NCBI GenBank assembly: GCA_965231925.1
Contig: OZ246894.1
Location: forward strand, 4,645,233 to 4,709,232
Length of the DNA: 64,000 bases
Direction: 5' to 3'
Origin: Poriferisodalis sp965231925
GTDB lineage: Bacteria > Actinomycetota > Acidimicrobiia > Acidimicrobiales > Poriferisodalaceae
Below the pieces are notes generated by a model. It saw only the letters and a program-made list of their open reading frames with translations, had not been told where the DNA came from and did not search any database. Shown piece by piece: positions 17,115-25,571 of this stretch. Positions within the stretch are counted from its first letter, which is position 1; every line of letters begins with the position of its first letter. The position numbers and the translations under genes are program-made.

Positions 17115-17675
17115 TCACGGCCATTGTTCGATGTAGTCGACGCGCCAAGACCAGTCTGCGTCGCATTCCTCACGATGGTCGTCAACTGACCACCCGGTGA
17201 TTACTACATGATCCCCGACTCTCACACGCTCACTGGTGCCGACCCAGAGTGACTGGGAATCCTCGTCATACATTGTTGGCAGCCATGCGATCGCATACTC
17301 GGTCCCTCGGATTTCTTCATCTGCTCGGCGAGACGCAGAAGGCCGAAAGATCGGGTCGAGCCGCGGCAGCAGCAACATGATGCGCTCGCTACTGCCGCCC
17401 TCGATCACGAGTACGCACGATCCCTCAACTCTGAGTATTCCGTCACGCAATATGAGACCTTCGATCAGACCGGAGCTGCGGAGCGGGTAATCCCACATGC
17501 CCTTGAACTCGGGCGCGAAGGCTGTGTAAGGCCGTTCGGGTATGTCAGGTATGCCGACATGATCACATCCTGCTAGCAGCGTCCCCGCGATGAGCAGTGC
17601 GAGCGTTGAGCATGCTGCACCCGCCGCCGTCGCCAGTCGAGTCGGACGTTCGCTCGCGCCTCGGTGTTCTGCCAT
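17115..17675 (-). CDS. Lipoprotein paired with the upstream secreted protease
   Basis: This 186-aa protein starts with a signal peptide and lipobox (STLALLIAGTLLAGC), so it should be anchored on the outer face of the membrane. The mature part has DGILRVEGSCVLVIEGG, LLLPRLDPIFRP and RVRVGDHVVITGWSVDDHRE. The same pattern (DGxLxIxxxC, L-PR, SGD-V) occurs twice in the 25572-26501 lipoprotein, defining a shared, unnamed domain. It starts 8 bp after the protease stop on the same strand, so the two are probably cotranscribed. Function unknown; possibly an inhibitor or partner of the protease. Confidence 0.65.
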   Translation of the reverse strand: MAEHRGASERPTRLATAAGAACSTLALLIAGTLLAGCDHVGIPDIPERPYTAFAPEFKGMWDYPLRSSGLIEGLILRDGILRVEGSCVLVIEGGSSERIMLLLPRLDPIFRPSASRRADEEIRGTEYAIAWLPTMYDEDSQSLWVGTSERVRVGDHVVITGWSVDDHREECDADWSWRVDYIEQWP

Positions 17676-17683
17676 TTCACGCC

Positions 17684-19225
17684 CTACTGAACCGTGACGT
17701 TGCCTGCACTCAGAATGTCGATGTTGAGCAGCGATTTGACTTCGTCGATGGCCGAGAAGTACGAGGCGACTACAGGCACATCGCAGCGCTCGTTGTCGGG
17801 AGTCTTGTTTAGGTGGGTGCCGCCCTTGTGGATGCCGTAGGCCGTTCCGAGATTGAACCATGGCCCTCCACTGTCTCCTCTACATGCGTAGAGCGACGGT
17901 CCTTCGACCTTGACGAAAACACTGCTGCAGGCAATCTTGCGTCCCGTCGCGCTGCCGTGTCTGCAGGCCCCGTCGCTGGTCGGGCGGTAGCTGATGTCGG
18001 TGACGGTGCCGCATGTCGTGCCTGTGTTCTTGCCTGTGTGGCAGACGTAGCTCTCGTGCATGTTGCTACGTGTGGTGTCGCCGCTGAGATCGCAAACTCC
18101 GTACTGCGAGCCGCTGGTGTTGCAGACGTAGTCGTCCAGGAGAAGATGGTTCGATCCGGTGGGGATCTGGTGGAACTGGGCATCTGCTCGACGGCTTGTG
18201 TAGCCTCGGACCCACGGCAGCGACAGCCCTCGCATCGATTGGCGGTCGGAACAGTGTCCGGCTGTCAAGATGCCGTACACGCGGGTGTCGCGGGTGACCG
18301 CAGCGAAACCTGACGTGCAGGTTCTCATACCTCGTCCGCCGTCGAATTCTGCATTGTCTCGTGTGCCTCTGCCGTCGACGACTTCAAAGGCGACGTCAAT
18401 GTGGCTCTTGAGATCTTGGGTCAGTTGTGCGATCGCGGTGGCAAGCCGCGTATCCGAAGCGTTGTTCTCGTCAGTGCGTCCGACCGGACCTACGTTCGCT
18501 GAGCCGCTCGCGACGCCAGGCGCGGCTGGCGGTGCGTCGCTGGCGAGGGCTGGGTCGATGCCGATGTAGATGCCGTTGTTGCGAAGACTGATGCCGGTGA
18601 AGGTGACGATCGAGGACAGCTCGTCGAGCCAGCCCGAGCCAGAGGGCGCGTGCCCAGTGTTACCCACTGCGCCGACAGAGGTAATGCCGCTGCCGTCCCC
18701 GAATCGATCTTGTGCGACCAGCAGTGCTGTGTGACTGTGCGCGGCGCCGACGCGGATCTGCAGGTCGGTGTGAGCATCGGCGATGGCTGCGGCTGCGTCG
18801 CTAGGAGGCTGATCGTCGGTGAGCCACACCCAAGCGGTCATTGGCCCGTGGTGGTCTATGCCCCATCCCGCCAATCGAGGCGCTTCGGCTGTACGCAGCG
18901 ACGCCATGAGTTCTTGCAGCTGAGGAATGCGTTCGAGACGTCGCTGTGCTTCCGCGGCAGTGACTGAGTAGTCGGACGCGTAAGAGGCCACGACTGGATT
19001 GGTCGCGGCCTCTGTGTCAGGCGTGGTCTCGGCGTGAGCGGCTGCTGGCAGCAGCACACCGAGCGCCGCTGCGGCAACCAGCACGGCGAGCAATCGCCGT
19101 GCGCTCCGGCCTCGTGGGTCTCCTCGAGCCGCTTGGGGGTAGTGAGGTTCTTGGTGGCGCAGGGTGCTCTCCTTTCGAGCCGCAGGCTCGGGCGAGACGG
19201 CTCGCCATGAGCCTTCCGTTGACAC
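17684..19225 (-). CDS. Secreted trypsin/streptogrisin-like serine protease with propeptide
   Basis: This 513-aa preproprotein has a signal peptide (RLLAVLVAAAALGVLLPAAA, cut near AHA-E). A propeptide-like region follows at ~78-230 (ASDYSVTAAEAQRRLERI, LAGWGIDHHGP), then an S1 catalytic domain. The triad is H324 in TAGHC, D348 in RRADAQF and S452 in CRGDSGGPW. Paired cysteines are frequent. The GTG at 19225 gives a long n-region. An alternative start is the CTG at 22 codons in, since AAAGGAG lies just upstream of it. The propeptide region is shared with the gene at 28585-30165. Confidence 0.85.
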   Translation of the reverse strand: MSTEGSWRAVSPEPAARKESTLRHQEPHYPQAARGDPRGRSARRLLAVLVAAAALGVLLPAAAHAETTPDTEAATNPVVASYASDYSVTAAEAQRRLERIPQLQELMASLRTAEAPRLAGWGIDHHGPMTAWVWLTDDQPPSDAAAAIADAHTDLQIRVGAAHSHTALLVAQDRFGDGSGITSVGAVGNTGHAPSGSGWLDELSSIVTFTGISLRNNGIYIGIDPALASDAPPAAPGVASGSANVGPVGRTDENNASDTRLATAIAQLTQDLKSHIDVAFEVVDGRGTRDNAEFDGGRGMRTCTSGFAAVTRDTRVYGILTAGHCSDRQSMRGLSLPWVRGYTSRRADAQFHQIPTGSNHLLLDDYVCNTSGSQYGVCDLSGDTTRSNMHESYVCHTGKNTGTTCGTVTDISYRPTSDGACRHGSATGRKIACSSVFVKVEGPSLYACRGDSGGPWFNLGTAYGIHKGGTHLNKTPDNERCDVPVVASYFSAIDEVKSLLNIDILSAGNVTVQ

Positions 19226-19281
19226 TGGCCTACCACACGCTCACAGGACCCGATGACCCACACTCGGTCGGACGGAAGCGA

Positions 19282-20051
19282 TCAGGCCATCGTCAACCCA
19301 CCACTGACAGACAAAGTCTGCCCAGTGATATACCCAGCCTCCTCGCTGCACAAGAACACAACAGCCGCCGCCACCTCGTGCGGCTGCCCAATGCGCTTCA
19401 TCGGCACAGCCCGAGCCATCGCCCCGATGATCTTGTCGCTCGTGTCAGTCGCCGCAGCGATCTCTTCCAGCAGCGGAGTGTCGGTCGGTCCAGGACACAC
19501 CACGTTCGCACTGATGCCCCGCCGCGCTACCTCGCGGGCGATGGTCTTGGTGAAGGCAATGACCCCGCCCTTGGCGCCGGCGTAGACGGCTTCGCCCGAG
19601 GAACCGACCCGGCCGGCGTCGGAGCCGATGTTCACGATGCGGCCGAAGTTCGCCTCGATCATGGCCGGCAGGCAACATGCGTCGTTCGCAGCGGGCCCTT
19701 GTAGTTGATCTCGATGACGCGGTCCCAGAAGTCCTCATCGGTGGTGACGAAGGGCCGCAGCTCGTCCCAACCCGCGCAGTTGACGAGCACTTCGACGGGC
19801 CCCAGTTCGTCGACCACCGTCAGCAGACCGGCGGCAACGGCGTCGGCGTCGGACACATCCATCTCGACGGCGATCGCCGTGCCGCCCGCCGCGTTGATGG
19901 CGGCTGCGGTGTCGGTGGCCTCGGGCACTCGCAAGTCGGCTACCGCGACCCGGCGGCCGTCTCGAGCCAGCCCCAGGCAGATCTCGCGGCCGATGCCCCG
20001 GCCGCCGCCGGTCACCAAGGCCACCCGGTCTGCGTTGCCGTCATCGCTCAC
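19282..20051 (-). pseudogene. SDR-family oxidoreductase with a frameshift
   Basis: The first frame (from GTG 20051, preceded by GGAG) has the Rossmann motif RVALVTGGGRGIGREICLGL, NCAGW and DRVIEINYKGPL. It then runs to a stop after THVACRP. The next frame continues from IEANFGRIVNIGSDAGR through the catalytic YAGAKGG to PGPTDTPLLEE and GYITGQTLSVSGGLTMA. Adding one base near 19665 joins them into a normal ~257-aa short-chain dehydrogenase, with catalytic S, Y and K all preserved. A recent mutation or a sequencing error are equally possible. Confidence 0.8.
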
Positions 20052-20125
20052 GTCGTCTCCATTCGTCGATTGCTGCAATTGCAAGCTGCGGGGCGCTGCT
20101 GCCCAGTGCCCCGGTGCGAGTCCGC

Positions 20126-21154
20126 TCAGGCGCGGGTGGCTTGGGCCACGTCGCCCCACTTGTGAACCATGTCGGGGTCCTTGCGGATCTGCTCCTCGGC
20201 CAGGTACATGACCACCCGGGCGGCGGTGCCCGTGTAACGGTCTTTCAGCCGGTCTGCCATCTCGTCCCATGGCCCGACGACAGCGAAGTGCTCGAGCATG
20301 TCGTCGGTGATGGTGTCGGCCATGCCAGCGATGTCGCCGGTGCTCATGAGTTGGCGCAGCTTCTCGGTGACGCCCTCGTAGCCGAGATCTGTGAATTGGA
20401 ACGCATAATTCGGTGTGGTGCCGTAGAACGCGATCTGCGTCTTGGCCCGCCAGATCAACGGCGCCAGCTCGTCGGGTGTGTCGCCGGGTGCGGCGAATAC
20501 CGGCACGATCAGGTCGATGTCGGCGACGTCACGACCGGCTCGCTCAGCACCCCGGGCCACCTCAGGCAGCAGCCGTTCGCGGATGTAGTGCATCGTGTGC
20601 ATCGGGTGGACGTGCACGCCGTCGGCAACCTCGCCGGCCACCCCGTTCATGATGGGACCGACGGATGAGATATCGACCTTCACGTCGCCGTGGTCGTGCG
20701 CGCGCGGCGCCCATTGTGCCGGCAGCAGGCTCAGGTTGAAGAACTCGCCTTCGTAGCTGAGCTTCTCTTCCCGCCGGAAGGCCCGCAGACACGCCTGCAC
20801 TGCCTCGACGTAGTCGCGCATGCGCGCCGCCGGGCGATCGAATTCGACCCCATAGCGCCGCACGATGTGACCCTTCACCTGGCTGCCGAGGCCCAGCCGG
20901 AAACGGCCATTGGTCTCGCCGGCGAGTTCCCAGGCGATCTGGGCCGACACCATCGGGCTGCGAGGGAAGGCCACCGCGATGCCGGTCGTGAACGTGAGGC
21001 TGGGGGCCGCCATAGCGGCTGCGGCGAGCTGCATCCACGGCACCTGACCGGTCTCGGTGTAGAGCATCCCCGAGAAGCCGGCGCCCTCGATCTTGCGGGC
21101 TAGGTCGGCAGCATCGCTCCAGGTCGACGAGCCGGTCATCAGATCGAATTCCAC
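20126..21154 (-). CDS. LLM-class F420-dependent oxidoreductase, TIGR03617-like
   Basis: A 342-aa luciferase-like enzyme. ARKIEGAGFSGMLYTETGQV, AFPRSPMVSAQIAWELAGET and RFRLGLGSQVKGHIVRRYG match the MSMEG_2256-type F420 family. The C-terminal DTITDDMLEHFAVVGPWDEM is also typical. I chose GTG 21154 because AGGAGG lies 8 bp upstream; the much longer open frame before it is an antisense shadow of the ligase gene. It is divergent from that acyl-CoA ligase, with only 75 bp between starts, so they may be co-regulated. Confidence 0.85.
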   Translation of the reverse strand: MEFDLMTGSSTWSDAADLARKIEGAGFSGMLYTETGQVPWMQLAAAAMAAPSLTFTTGIAVAFPRSPMVSAQIAWELAGETNGRFRLGLGSQVKGHIVRRYGVEFDRPAARMRDYVEAVQACLRAFRREEKLSYEGEFFNLSLLPAQWAPRAHDHGDVKVDISSVGPIMNGVAGEVADGVHVHPMHTMHYIRERLLPEVARGAERAGRDVADIDLIVPVFAAPGDTPDELAPLIWRAKTQIAFYGTTPNYAFQFTDLGYEGVTEKLRQLMSTGDIAGMADTITDDMLEHFAVVGPWDEMADRLKDRYTGTAARVVMYLAEEQIRKDPDMVHKWGDVAQATRA

Positions 21155-21229
21155 GATGTGCCTCCTGTGAGCACGAACCCGCTCAACGTAGCCCCGCGGA
21201 CCGATGGGCCGCCGTTCTACGCTGCGACC

Positions 21230-22861
21230 ATGTCCAAGGGTGCGAGCTATGACTGGCTGTTGCTGGGCGATACCGTCGACCGCGCGGCCCGCATGTGGGG
21301 AGATCGCCCGGCCGTGGTCTTCGGCGACCAGCGCTGGAACTACGACGACTTCGCTCACGAGGTGGACCGCGTCGCCAAGGGGCTCATGGCGCTGGGCGCA
21401 CAGCGAGGCGACCACGTGGCCGTGTGGATGACGAACCTGCCCGAGTGGCTGTGGTTGCAGTACGCCATTCCGAAGGTGGGCGGCTGCATCGTTCCGCTCA
21501 ACACCCGGTACCGCACCGACGACGTCGCCTACACCGTGGCGCAATCCGAGAGCCGGTTCATGATCTCGATCGACCATTCGGGGCCGATCGACTACCGAGC
21601 GATGCTCTGCGAGGCCCATCCCGACATCGTTGCTGCGGGGCACCTCGAACGGGTCGTGTTCACCGGTGCGAGCCGTGACGACGCGCTCGCCGATGCGATG
21701 AGCTGGGACGAATTCCTGGCCGCAGGCGAGAGCGTCTCCGACACTGAACTGGCCGAACGCGCTGCCAGCGTGACGGTCGACGACCGGATGATGCTGGCGT
21801 ACACGTCGGGCACGACCGGTCACCCCAAGGGTGTCGTGCACACTCACCGCCCGCTGCGCAACAGCCGTGAACGCTCGATGCTGCTGGGGCACACCGCCAA
21901 CGACATCCACATGAGCTACCTGCCGCTGTTCCACCTGTTCGGCTTCGGCGAGGTGTCGATTCAGGCGGTGCTCACCGGTGGCTGCCAGGTGCTGTTCGAC
22001 GTCTTCGACCCCGCAGCAGTTCTGGCAGAAGTGGAGTCCCAAGGCGGCACGGTCCTGCACGGTTTCGACTCCCACTGGGGCGACCTGCTGCGCGCCCAAG
22101 ACGAGCACCCTCGCGACGTGTCCAGCCTGCGTATGGGAACCCTGGCGGCAGGCACGGAGTCGTCCACGCCTATCGCAAGGCGAGCCCAGGAAGTGTTCTG
22201 CCCCACCATCTCGGGCTGGGGCATGAGCGAGTCGTGGGCATTTGTGAGCTGCAGCCACCCCACCCATTCCGTCGAGCAGCGCACCGAGGCTTCCGGCTAC
22301 CCCATGGACGGCATCGAGTACCAGATCCGAGACCTCGAGACCGGCACCGAGTGCCCGCCTGACGTCCCAGGAGCGCTGTTCGTGCGCGGTTACACCGTGA
22401 TGGAGGGATACTGGCGCCGCCCCGAAGCCACCGCCGAAGTGCTCGGCGATGACGGTTGGCTCGACACTGGCGACATAGCGAGGATGCGCCCCGACGGCCA
22501 CGCCGTCTTCATCGGCCGCCACAAGGACATGCTGAAAGTGGGCGGCGAGAACGTCTCCCCCGCCGAAGTAGAGGGCTACCTGCTCGAAGCCGACGGCGTC
22601 GAACAGATAGCAGTAGTCGGCTACCCCGACCCGCGCCTCGTAGAAGTCCCGGTCGCATTCGTCCAGCTCACCCCCTCAGCCCCACCAGACATCACCGAGG
22701 ATGCGCTCATCGAGCGCTGCCAAGGCCGGATAGCCAGCTTCAAGATCCCCCGCAAAGTGATCTTCGTAGACGAAATGCCAACCACCCCGTCGGGCAAGAT
22801 CCGAAAAGTAGAACTCAGAGACTGGGCCCTGAGAGACCTAGGCGACCCCCACCACGCTTGA
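21230..22861 (+). CDS. AMP-dependent fatty-acid/carboxylate-CoA ligase
   Basis: This 543-aa adenylate-forming enzyme carries the P-loop-like signature MLAYTSGTTGHPKGVVHTHR and the A5-type segment ISGWGMSES. DGWLDTGDIARM, GRHKDMLKVGGENVSPAEVE and the C-terminal lysine in TPSGKIRKVELRDW complete the set of core motifs. It activates a carboxylic acid to its CoA thioester via an acyl-AMP. The substrate is unknown, though medium-chain fatty acids are usual. The ATG at 21230 has no clear Shine-Dalgarno sequence and may be leaderless. It converges on an acyl-CoA dehydrogenase gene. Confidence 0.85.
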   Translation: MSKGASYDWLLLGDTVDRAARMWGDRPAVVFGDQRWNYDDFAHEVDRVAKGLMALGAQRGDHVAVWMTNLPEWLWLQYAIPKVGGCIVPLNTRYRTDDVAYTVAQSESRFMISIDHSGPIDYRAMLCEAHPDIVAAGHLERVVFTGASRDDALADAMSWDEFLAAGESVSDTELAERAASVTVDDRMMLAYTSGTTGHPKGVVHTHRPLRNSRERSMLLGHTANDIHMSYLPLFHLFGFGEVSIQAVLTGGCQVLFDVFDPAAVLAEVESQGGTVLHGFDSHWGDLLRAQDEHPRDVSSLRMGTLAAGTESSTPIARRAQEVFCPTISGWGMSESWAFVSCSHPTHSVEQRTEASGYPMDGIEYQIRDLETGTECPPDVPGALFVRGYTVMEGYWRRPEATAEVLGDDGWLDTGDIARMRPDGHAVFIGRHKDMLKVGGENVSPAEVEGYLLEADGVEQIAVVGYPDPRLVEVPVAFVQLTPSAPPDITEDALIERCQGRIASFKIPRKVIFVDEMPTTPSGKIRKVELRDWALRDLGDPHHA

Positions 22862-22884
22862 AGTCCGGCGAAACGAGGGGCGGG

Positions 22885-22984
22885 CAGAGGCATGGCCTCC
22901 GCGCGCAGTTATGAAGCGCCCCTCGCACATCCAGATTGCGCACGAAGCGCTTCATCTGTTTGAAGCACGGAGGCCATGCCTCTG
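22885..22984. terminator. Nested inverted repeat between convergent genes
   Basis: Outer arms CAGAGGCATGGCCTCCG (22885-22901) and the exact reverse complement (22968-22984) enclose inner arms ATGAAGCGC (22911-22919) and GCGCTTCAT (22947-22955). It lies between the converging ligase and acyl-CoA dehydrogenase genes, where a bidirectional terminator is expected. There is no U-run, and 17-bp perfect arms are long for a terminator, so a decayed small mobile element is also possible. Confidence 0.5.
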
Positions 22985-23003
22985 TTCGGCCCGGGTTCAG
23001 CGA

Positions 23004-24308
23004 CTAGGGGCCAGAGAAGGCCATGGCCGGAGCGACCGGCCCATCGAGCGTGTGGTCGACAGCAAGCCCCATGGACCGCTCACTCTCACGAGTCTTGACC
23101 TCAGCGCGAGCCACAACATGGTGATGCACCTCATCAGGCCCATCAGCCAGCCGGAGTGTCCGCTGCGCATGCCACATGTCTGCCAGCGGGAACCACTGCG
23201 AAACCCCAGCAGCCCCATGCATCTGGATCGCCTCGTTGATGATGTCGCAGCACTTCTCGGGCACCATTGCCTTGACAGCGCTCACCCAGACACGCGCCTC
23301 GGCGTTGCCGAGCGTGTCCATGGCCTGAGCCGCCCGCAGCACCATCAGCCGCATGGCCTCGACCTCGATGCGTGACCGCGACACGACCTCCATGTTCTTG
23401 CCCAGGTTGATGAGCTTCTTGCCGAAGCCCTCCCGGCTCAGTCCCCGGTCGACCATCATCTCGATGGCCTTCTCGGCGGCGCCGATGGAGCGCATGCAGT
23501 GGTGGATGCGGCCAGGGCCCAGCCGCAGCTGAGAGATCTCAAAGCCGCGGCCTTCGCCGAGCAGGATGTTGTCGCGGGGGACCCGCACATCCTCAAGGGT
23601 GATGTGCATGTGGCCGTGCGGGGCGTCGTCGGCGCCAAAGACATGCATCGGGCCCAAGATGTTCACGCCGGGAGCGTCGATCGGCACCAGGATCTGCGAC
23701 TGCTGCTTGTAGGTGTCCGCGTCGGGGTTGGTGCGCACCATGGTGATCATGATCTTGCAGCGGGGGTCGCCGGCACCGGAGATGTAGAACTTCTCGCCGT
23801 TGATCAGCCACTCGTCGCCGTCGAGCTCGGCGTTGGTCTGCACCTGCTTGGCGTCCGAGCTCATCACGGCCGGCTCGGTCATGGCGTAGGCAGAGCGGAT
23901 CTTGCCCTCGAGCAGCGGCTCGAGCCATTGCTGCTTCTGCTCGGGCGTGCCGACGCGTTCGAGCACTTCCATGTTGCCGGTGTCGGGCGCGGAGCAGTTC
24001 AGGCACTCTGAGGCCAGTCGGTTCTTGCCCAGCTCGTTGGCGATGTAGGCGTAGTCGAGGTTGCTCAGGCCCTCGCCGGTGTCCGCGTCAGGCAGGAAGA
24101 AGTTCCACAATCCCTGCTCGCGCGCCTTGTTCTTGGCGCCCTCCAGCAGCTCGAGCTGGCCGGGTGCCCAGCTCCAGCGGTCTTCGCGGTTCTCGCCCAT
24201 CCGGTGGAATTCCTCGGTGATCGGGTCGACTTCGTCGCGGATGAACGCCTTGACCGCTTCGTACAGCGGCTCGACCGCGGCGGACATCCGCAGATCGAAA
24301 TCGTCCAT
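23004..24308 (-). CDS. Acyl-CoA dehydrogenase family protein
   Basis: A 434-aa flavoprotein. YAMTEPAVMSSDAKQVQTNA is the FAD/substrate signature. ISGAGDPRCKIMITMVRTNP, LGPGRIHHCMRSIGAAEKAI and the C-terminal INEAIQMHGAAGVSQWFPLA follow, with the last near where long-chain family members carry their catalytic base. This subfamily resembles eukaryotic ACAD10/11-type and phosphotransferase-linked enzymes. It oxidises an acyl-CoA at C2-C3, passing electrons to ETF. It converges with the acyl-CoA ligase, suggesting a shared fatty-acid pathway. Confidence 0.85.
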   Translation of the reverse strand: MDDFDLRMSAAVEPLYEAVKAFIRDEVDPITEEFHRMGENREDRWSWAPGQLELLEGAKNKAREQGLWNFFLPDADTGEGLSNLDYAYIANELGKNRLASECLNCSAPDTGNMEVLERVGTPEQKQQWLEPLLEGKIRSAYAMTEPAVMSSDAKQVQTNAELDGDEWLINGEKFYISGAGDPRCKIMITMVRTNPDADTYKQQSQILVPIDAPGVNILGPMHVFGADDAPHGHMHITLEDVRVPRDNILLGEGRGFEISQLRLGPGRIHHCMRSIGAAEKAIEMMVDRGLSREGFGKKLINLGKNMEVVSRSRIEVEAMRLMVLRAAQAMDTLGNAEARVWVSAVKAMVPEKCCDIINEAIQMHGAAGVSQWFPLADMWHAQRTLRLADGPDEVHHHVVARAEVKTRESERSMGLAVDHTLDGPVAPAMAFSGP

Positions 24309-24472
24309 GCTCGCTGACTTCAATGCTCCGCCAACCACAGCGGCTCCCCTCGTGTGCTCGCCGTCGGCCGGTCTGCTTCTGGCGCAGAGAACCCTACCGA
24401 GATCGTCGGTTCGGTACCGGGCCGGCGGCCTATCCCCAACCGGGCCCGAGCGCGCCGGTACCTTCGACTGCC

Positions 24473-24859
24473 ATGTTGCAGTGTGTTCGAGGGATGTGCA
24501 TCGAGTTGGCCACCGATGGGCTTGGCTACGACGTGCTGCAGACGAGGGCGTGGCTCTATGACCTCGATGCAGCCACGATGGCTGGCACGTCTCGTCATCG
24601 CGACGCGATCATGCCGTTGTGCCGGCGCCATGCCGATCGAATCAAGGTGCCGGTCGGGTGGGAGCTCGCAGACCAGCGGGCTCACGAGCCAGAACCGGTG
24701 ACGGCTCCGCCGGCGCCGAGTGCCGAAGCCCCAGAAGGCGTTGAACCGCTGTTCAAGCCCCGGTCCCGCCCCGAGCCAACCGAAATGCCAGAACCCGACC
24801 CCGAGCCGGCACCGTCGTCGCTGCTCGAACGGGCCTTCCGCGCCTCGCCGTCGCGCTAG
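24473..24859 (+). CDS. DUF3499 family protein
   Basis: This 128-aa protein has the actinobacterial DUF3499 pattern: TRAWLYDLDAATMAGTSR, then PLCRRHADRIKVPVGWEL. A low-complexity, Pro/Glu-rich tail follows. The family is small, conserved in Actinobacteria and of unknown function; many members have Cys/His residues suggestive of metal binding. The start chosen, MLQCVRGMC, keeps the N-terminal cysteines. It is convergent with, and overlaps by 4 bp, the next gene. Confidence 0.6.
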   Translation: MLQCVRGMCIELATDGLGYDVLQTRAWLYDLDAATMAGTSRHRDAIMPLCRRHADRIKVPVGWELADQRAHEPEPVTAPPAPSAEAPEGVEPLFKPRSRPEPTEMPEPDPEPAPSSLLERAFRASPSR

Positions 24860-25116
24860 AGCAGGCTCGCCCGCCGTGCAGCGGTGAGCACCAGCCGTCC
24901 ACGAGGGTTCAGGCTCGCCCGGTAGCGAACCCCTTGCGCGTCCACCAGCACCAGCTCATTGCCCTCGCTCCCAACCCGCAGCTCGACGCCAAGTTCCGCC
25001 GACAGCTCCGCCCGGCTGGCTTCCAGCGCAGCCCGCATGGCACTGCGCCGCTGCGCCTCATACAGGTCCATGTCGTACTCGACAAAGTCCCCCGGCTCAG
25101 TCCCAGTAGGCCGCAC
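24856..25116 (-). CDS. Small conserved-looking hypothetical protein
   Basis: An 86-aa acidic, cytosolic protein with a helix of the form YEAQRRSAMRAALEASRAEL followed by short strands (VELRVGSEGNELVLVDAQGV, RYRASLNPRGRLVLT). I do not recognise the family. Its codon use is like its neighbours' and it fills the gap between two conserved genes, so it is likely real. It overlaps the DUF3499 stop tail to tail. Confidence 0.5.
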   Translation of the reverse strand: MRPTGTEPGDFVEYDMDLYEAQRRSAMRAALEASRAELSAELGVELRVGSEGNELVLVDAQGVRYRASLNPRGRLVLTAARRASLL

Positions 25117-25153
25117 AACCCAACAATGTCACAAGCGCCAGTAGCTTGAGAGC

Positions 25154-25411
25154 GTGAGCCTGTGGCTGGCCGTGCCGCTCTCGCTGGTGTTCATCTACAT
25201 CGTCTACCGGCTCGGCTTGCGCATGATGGCCGCATTCTCGAGGCCGATCCCTCCGCCGCCCCCGCCAGGAGAACTGAGACGGGTTCGCCTCACCTACCGG
25301 TGCAGCCTCTGCGGCACCGAGATGCGCATGACCCGCTCGCCGGTGCAGAACCCCGAGCCGCCCCGCTGCTGCAGCGAGGACATGGACCTCGTAGCCAACG
25401 CAGACGAGTAG
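25154..25411 (+). CDS. Small membrane protein with zinc-ribbon-like cysteines
   Basis: This 85-aa protein has one N-terminal transmembrane helix (SLWLAVPLSLVFIYIVYRLG), a proline run, then YRCSLCGTEMRMTR and PRCCSEDM. The two CxxC/CC knuckles suggest one zinc ribbon facing the cytosol. Similar short proteins are common in Actinobacteria beside DUF3499 genes, without known function. It is divergent from the 86-aa gene. Confidence 0.6.
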   Translation: MSLWLAVPLSLVFIYIVYRLGLRMMAAFSRPIPPPPPPGELRRVRLTYRCSLCGTEMRMTRSPVQNPEPPRCCSEDMDLVANADE

Positions 25412-25433
25412 CACGGCATGCGAACGCCGCGAC

Positions 25434-25461
25434 CGCCATTGCACAGGCGCCATTGCACAGG
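25434..25461 (+). repeat. Tandem 14-bp direct repeat next to a DnaA-box-like word
   Basis: CGCCATTGCACAGG is repeated perfectly twice, head to tail, and is followed at once by TTTTCCACAG, close to a DnaA box. The surrounding 160 bp (25412-25571) between a small membrane protein gene and the lipoprotein gene hold nothing else I can name. Confidence 0.5.
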
Positions 25462-25571
25462 TTTTCCACAGCTTGGGGGAAACTACATCTATGGCATTTG
25501 TGCTGCCAAGAGCGGGCCTTTAGCCCCGATCCACCGGTGGGGTAGGTCGGGGGCTGCCGTTCGGCGCGGAG

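Noticed and set aside
21155..22522. The N-terminal ~455 residues of a 798-aa minus-strand frame ending at 20126
   Set aside because: They are antisense to the acyl-CoA ligase. The LLM gene starts at GTG 21154 after AGGAGG.
25434..25480. Replication origin based on TTTTCCACAG
   Set aside because: Only one box is present and no dnaA, dnaN or recF gene is near.
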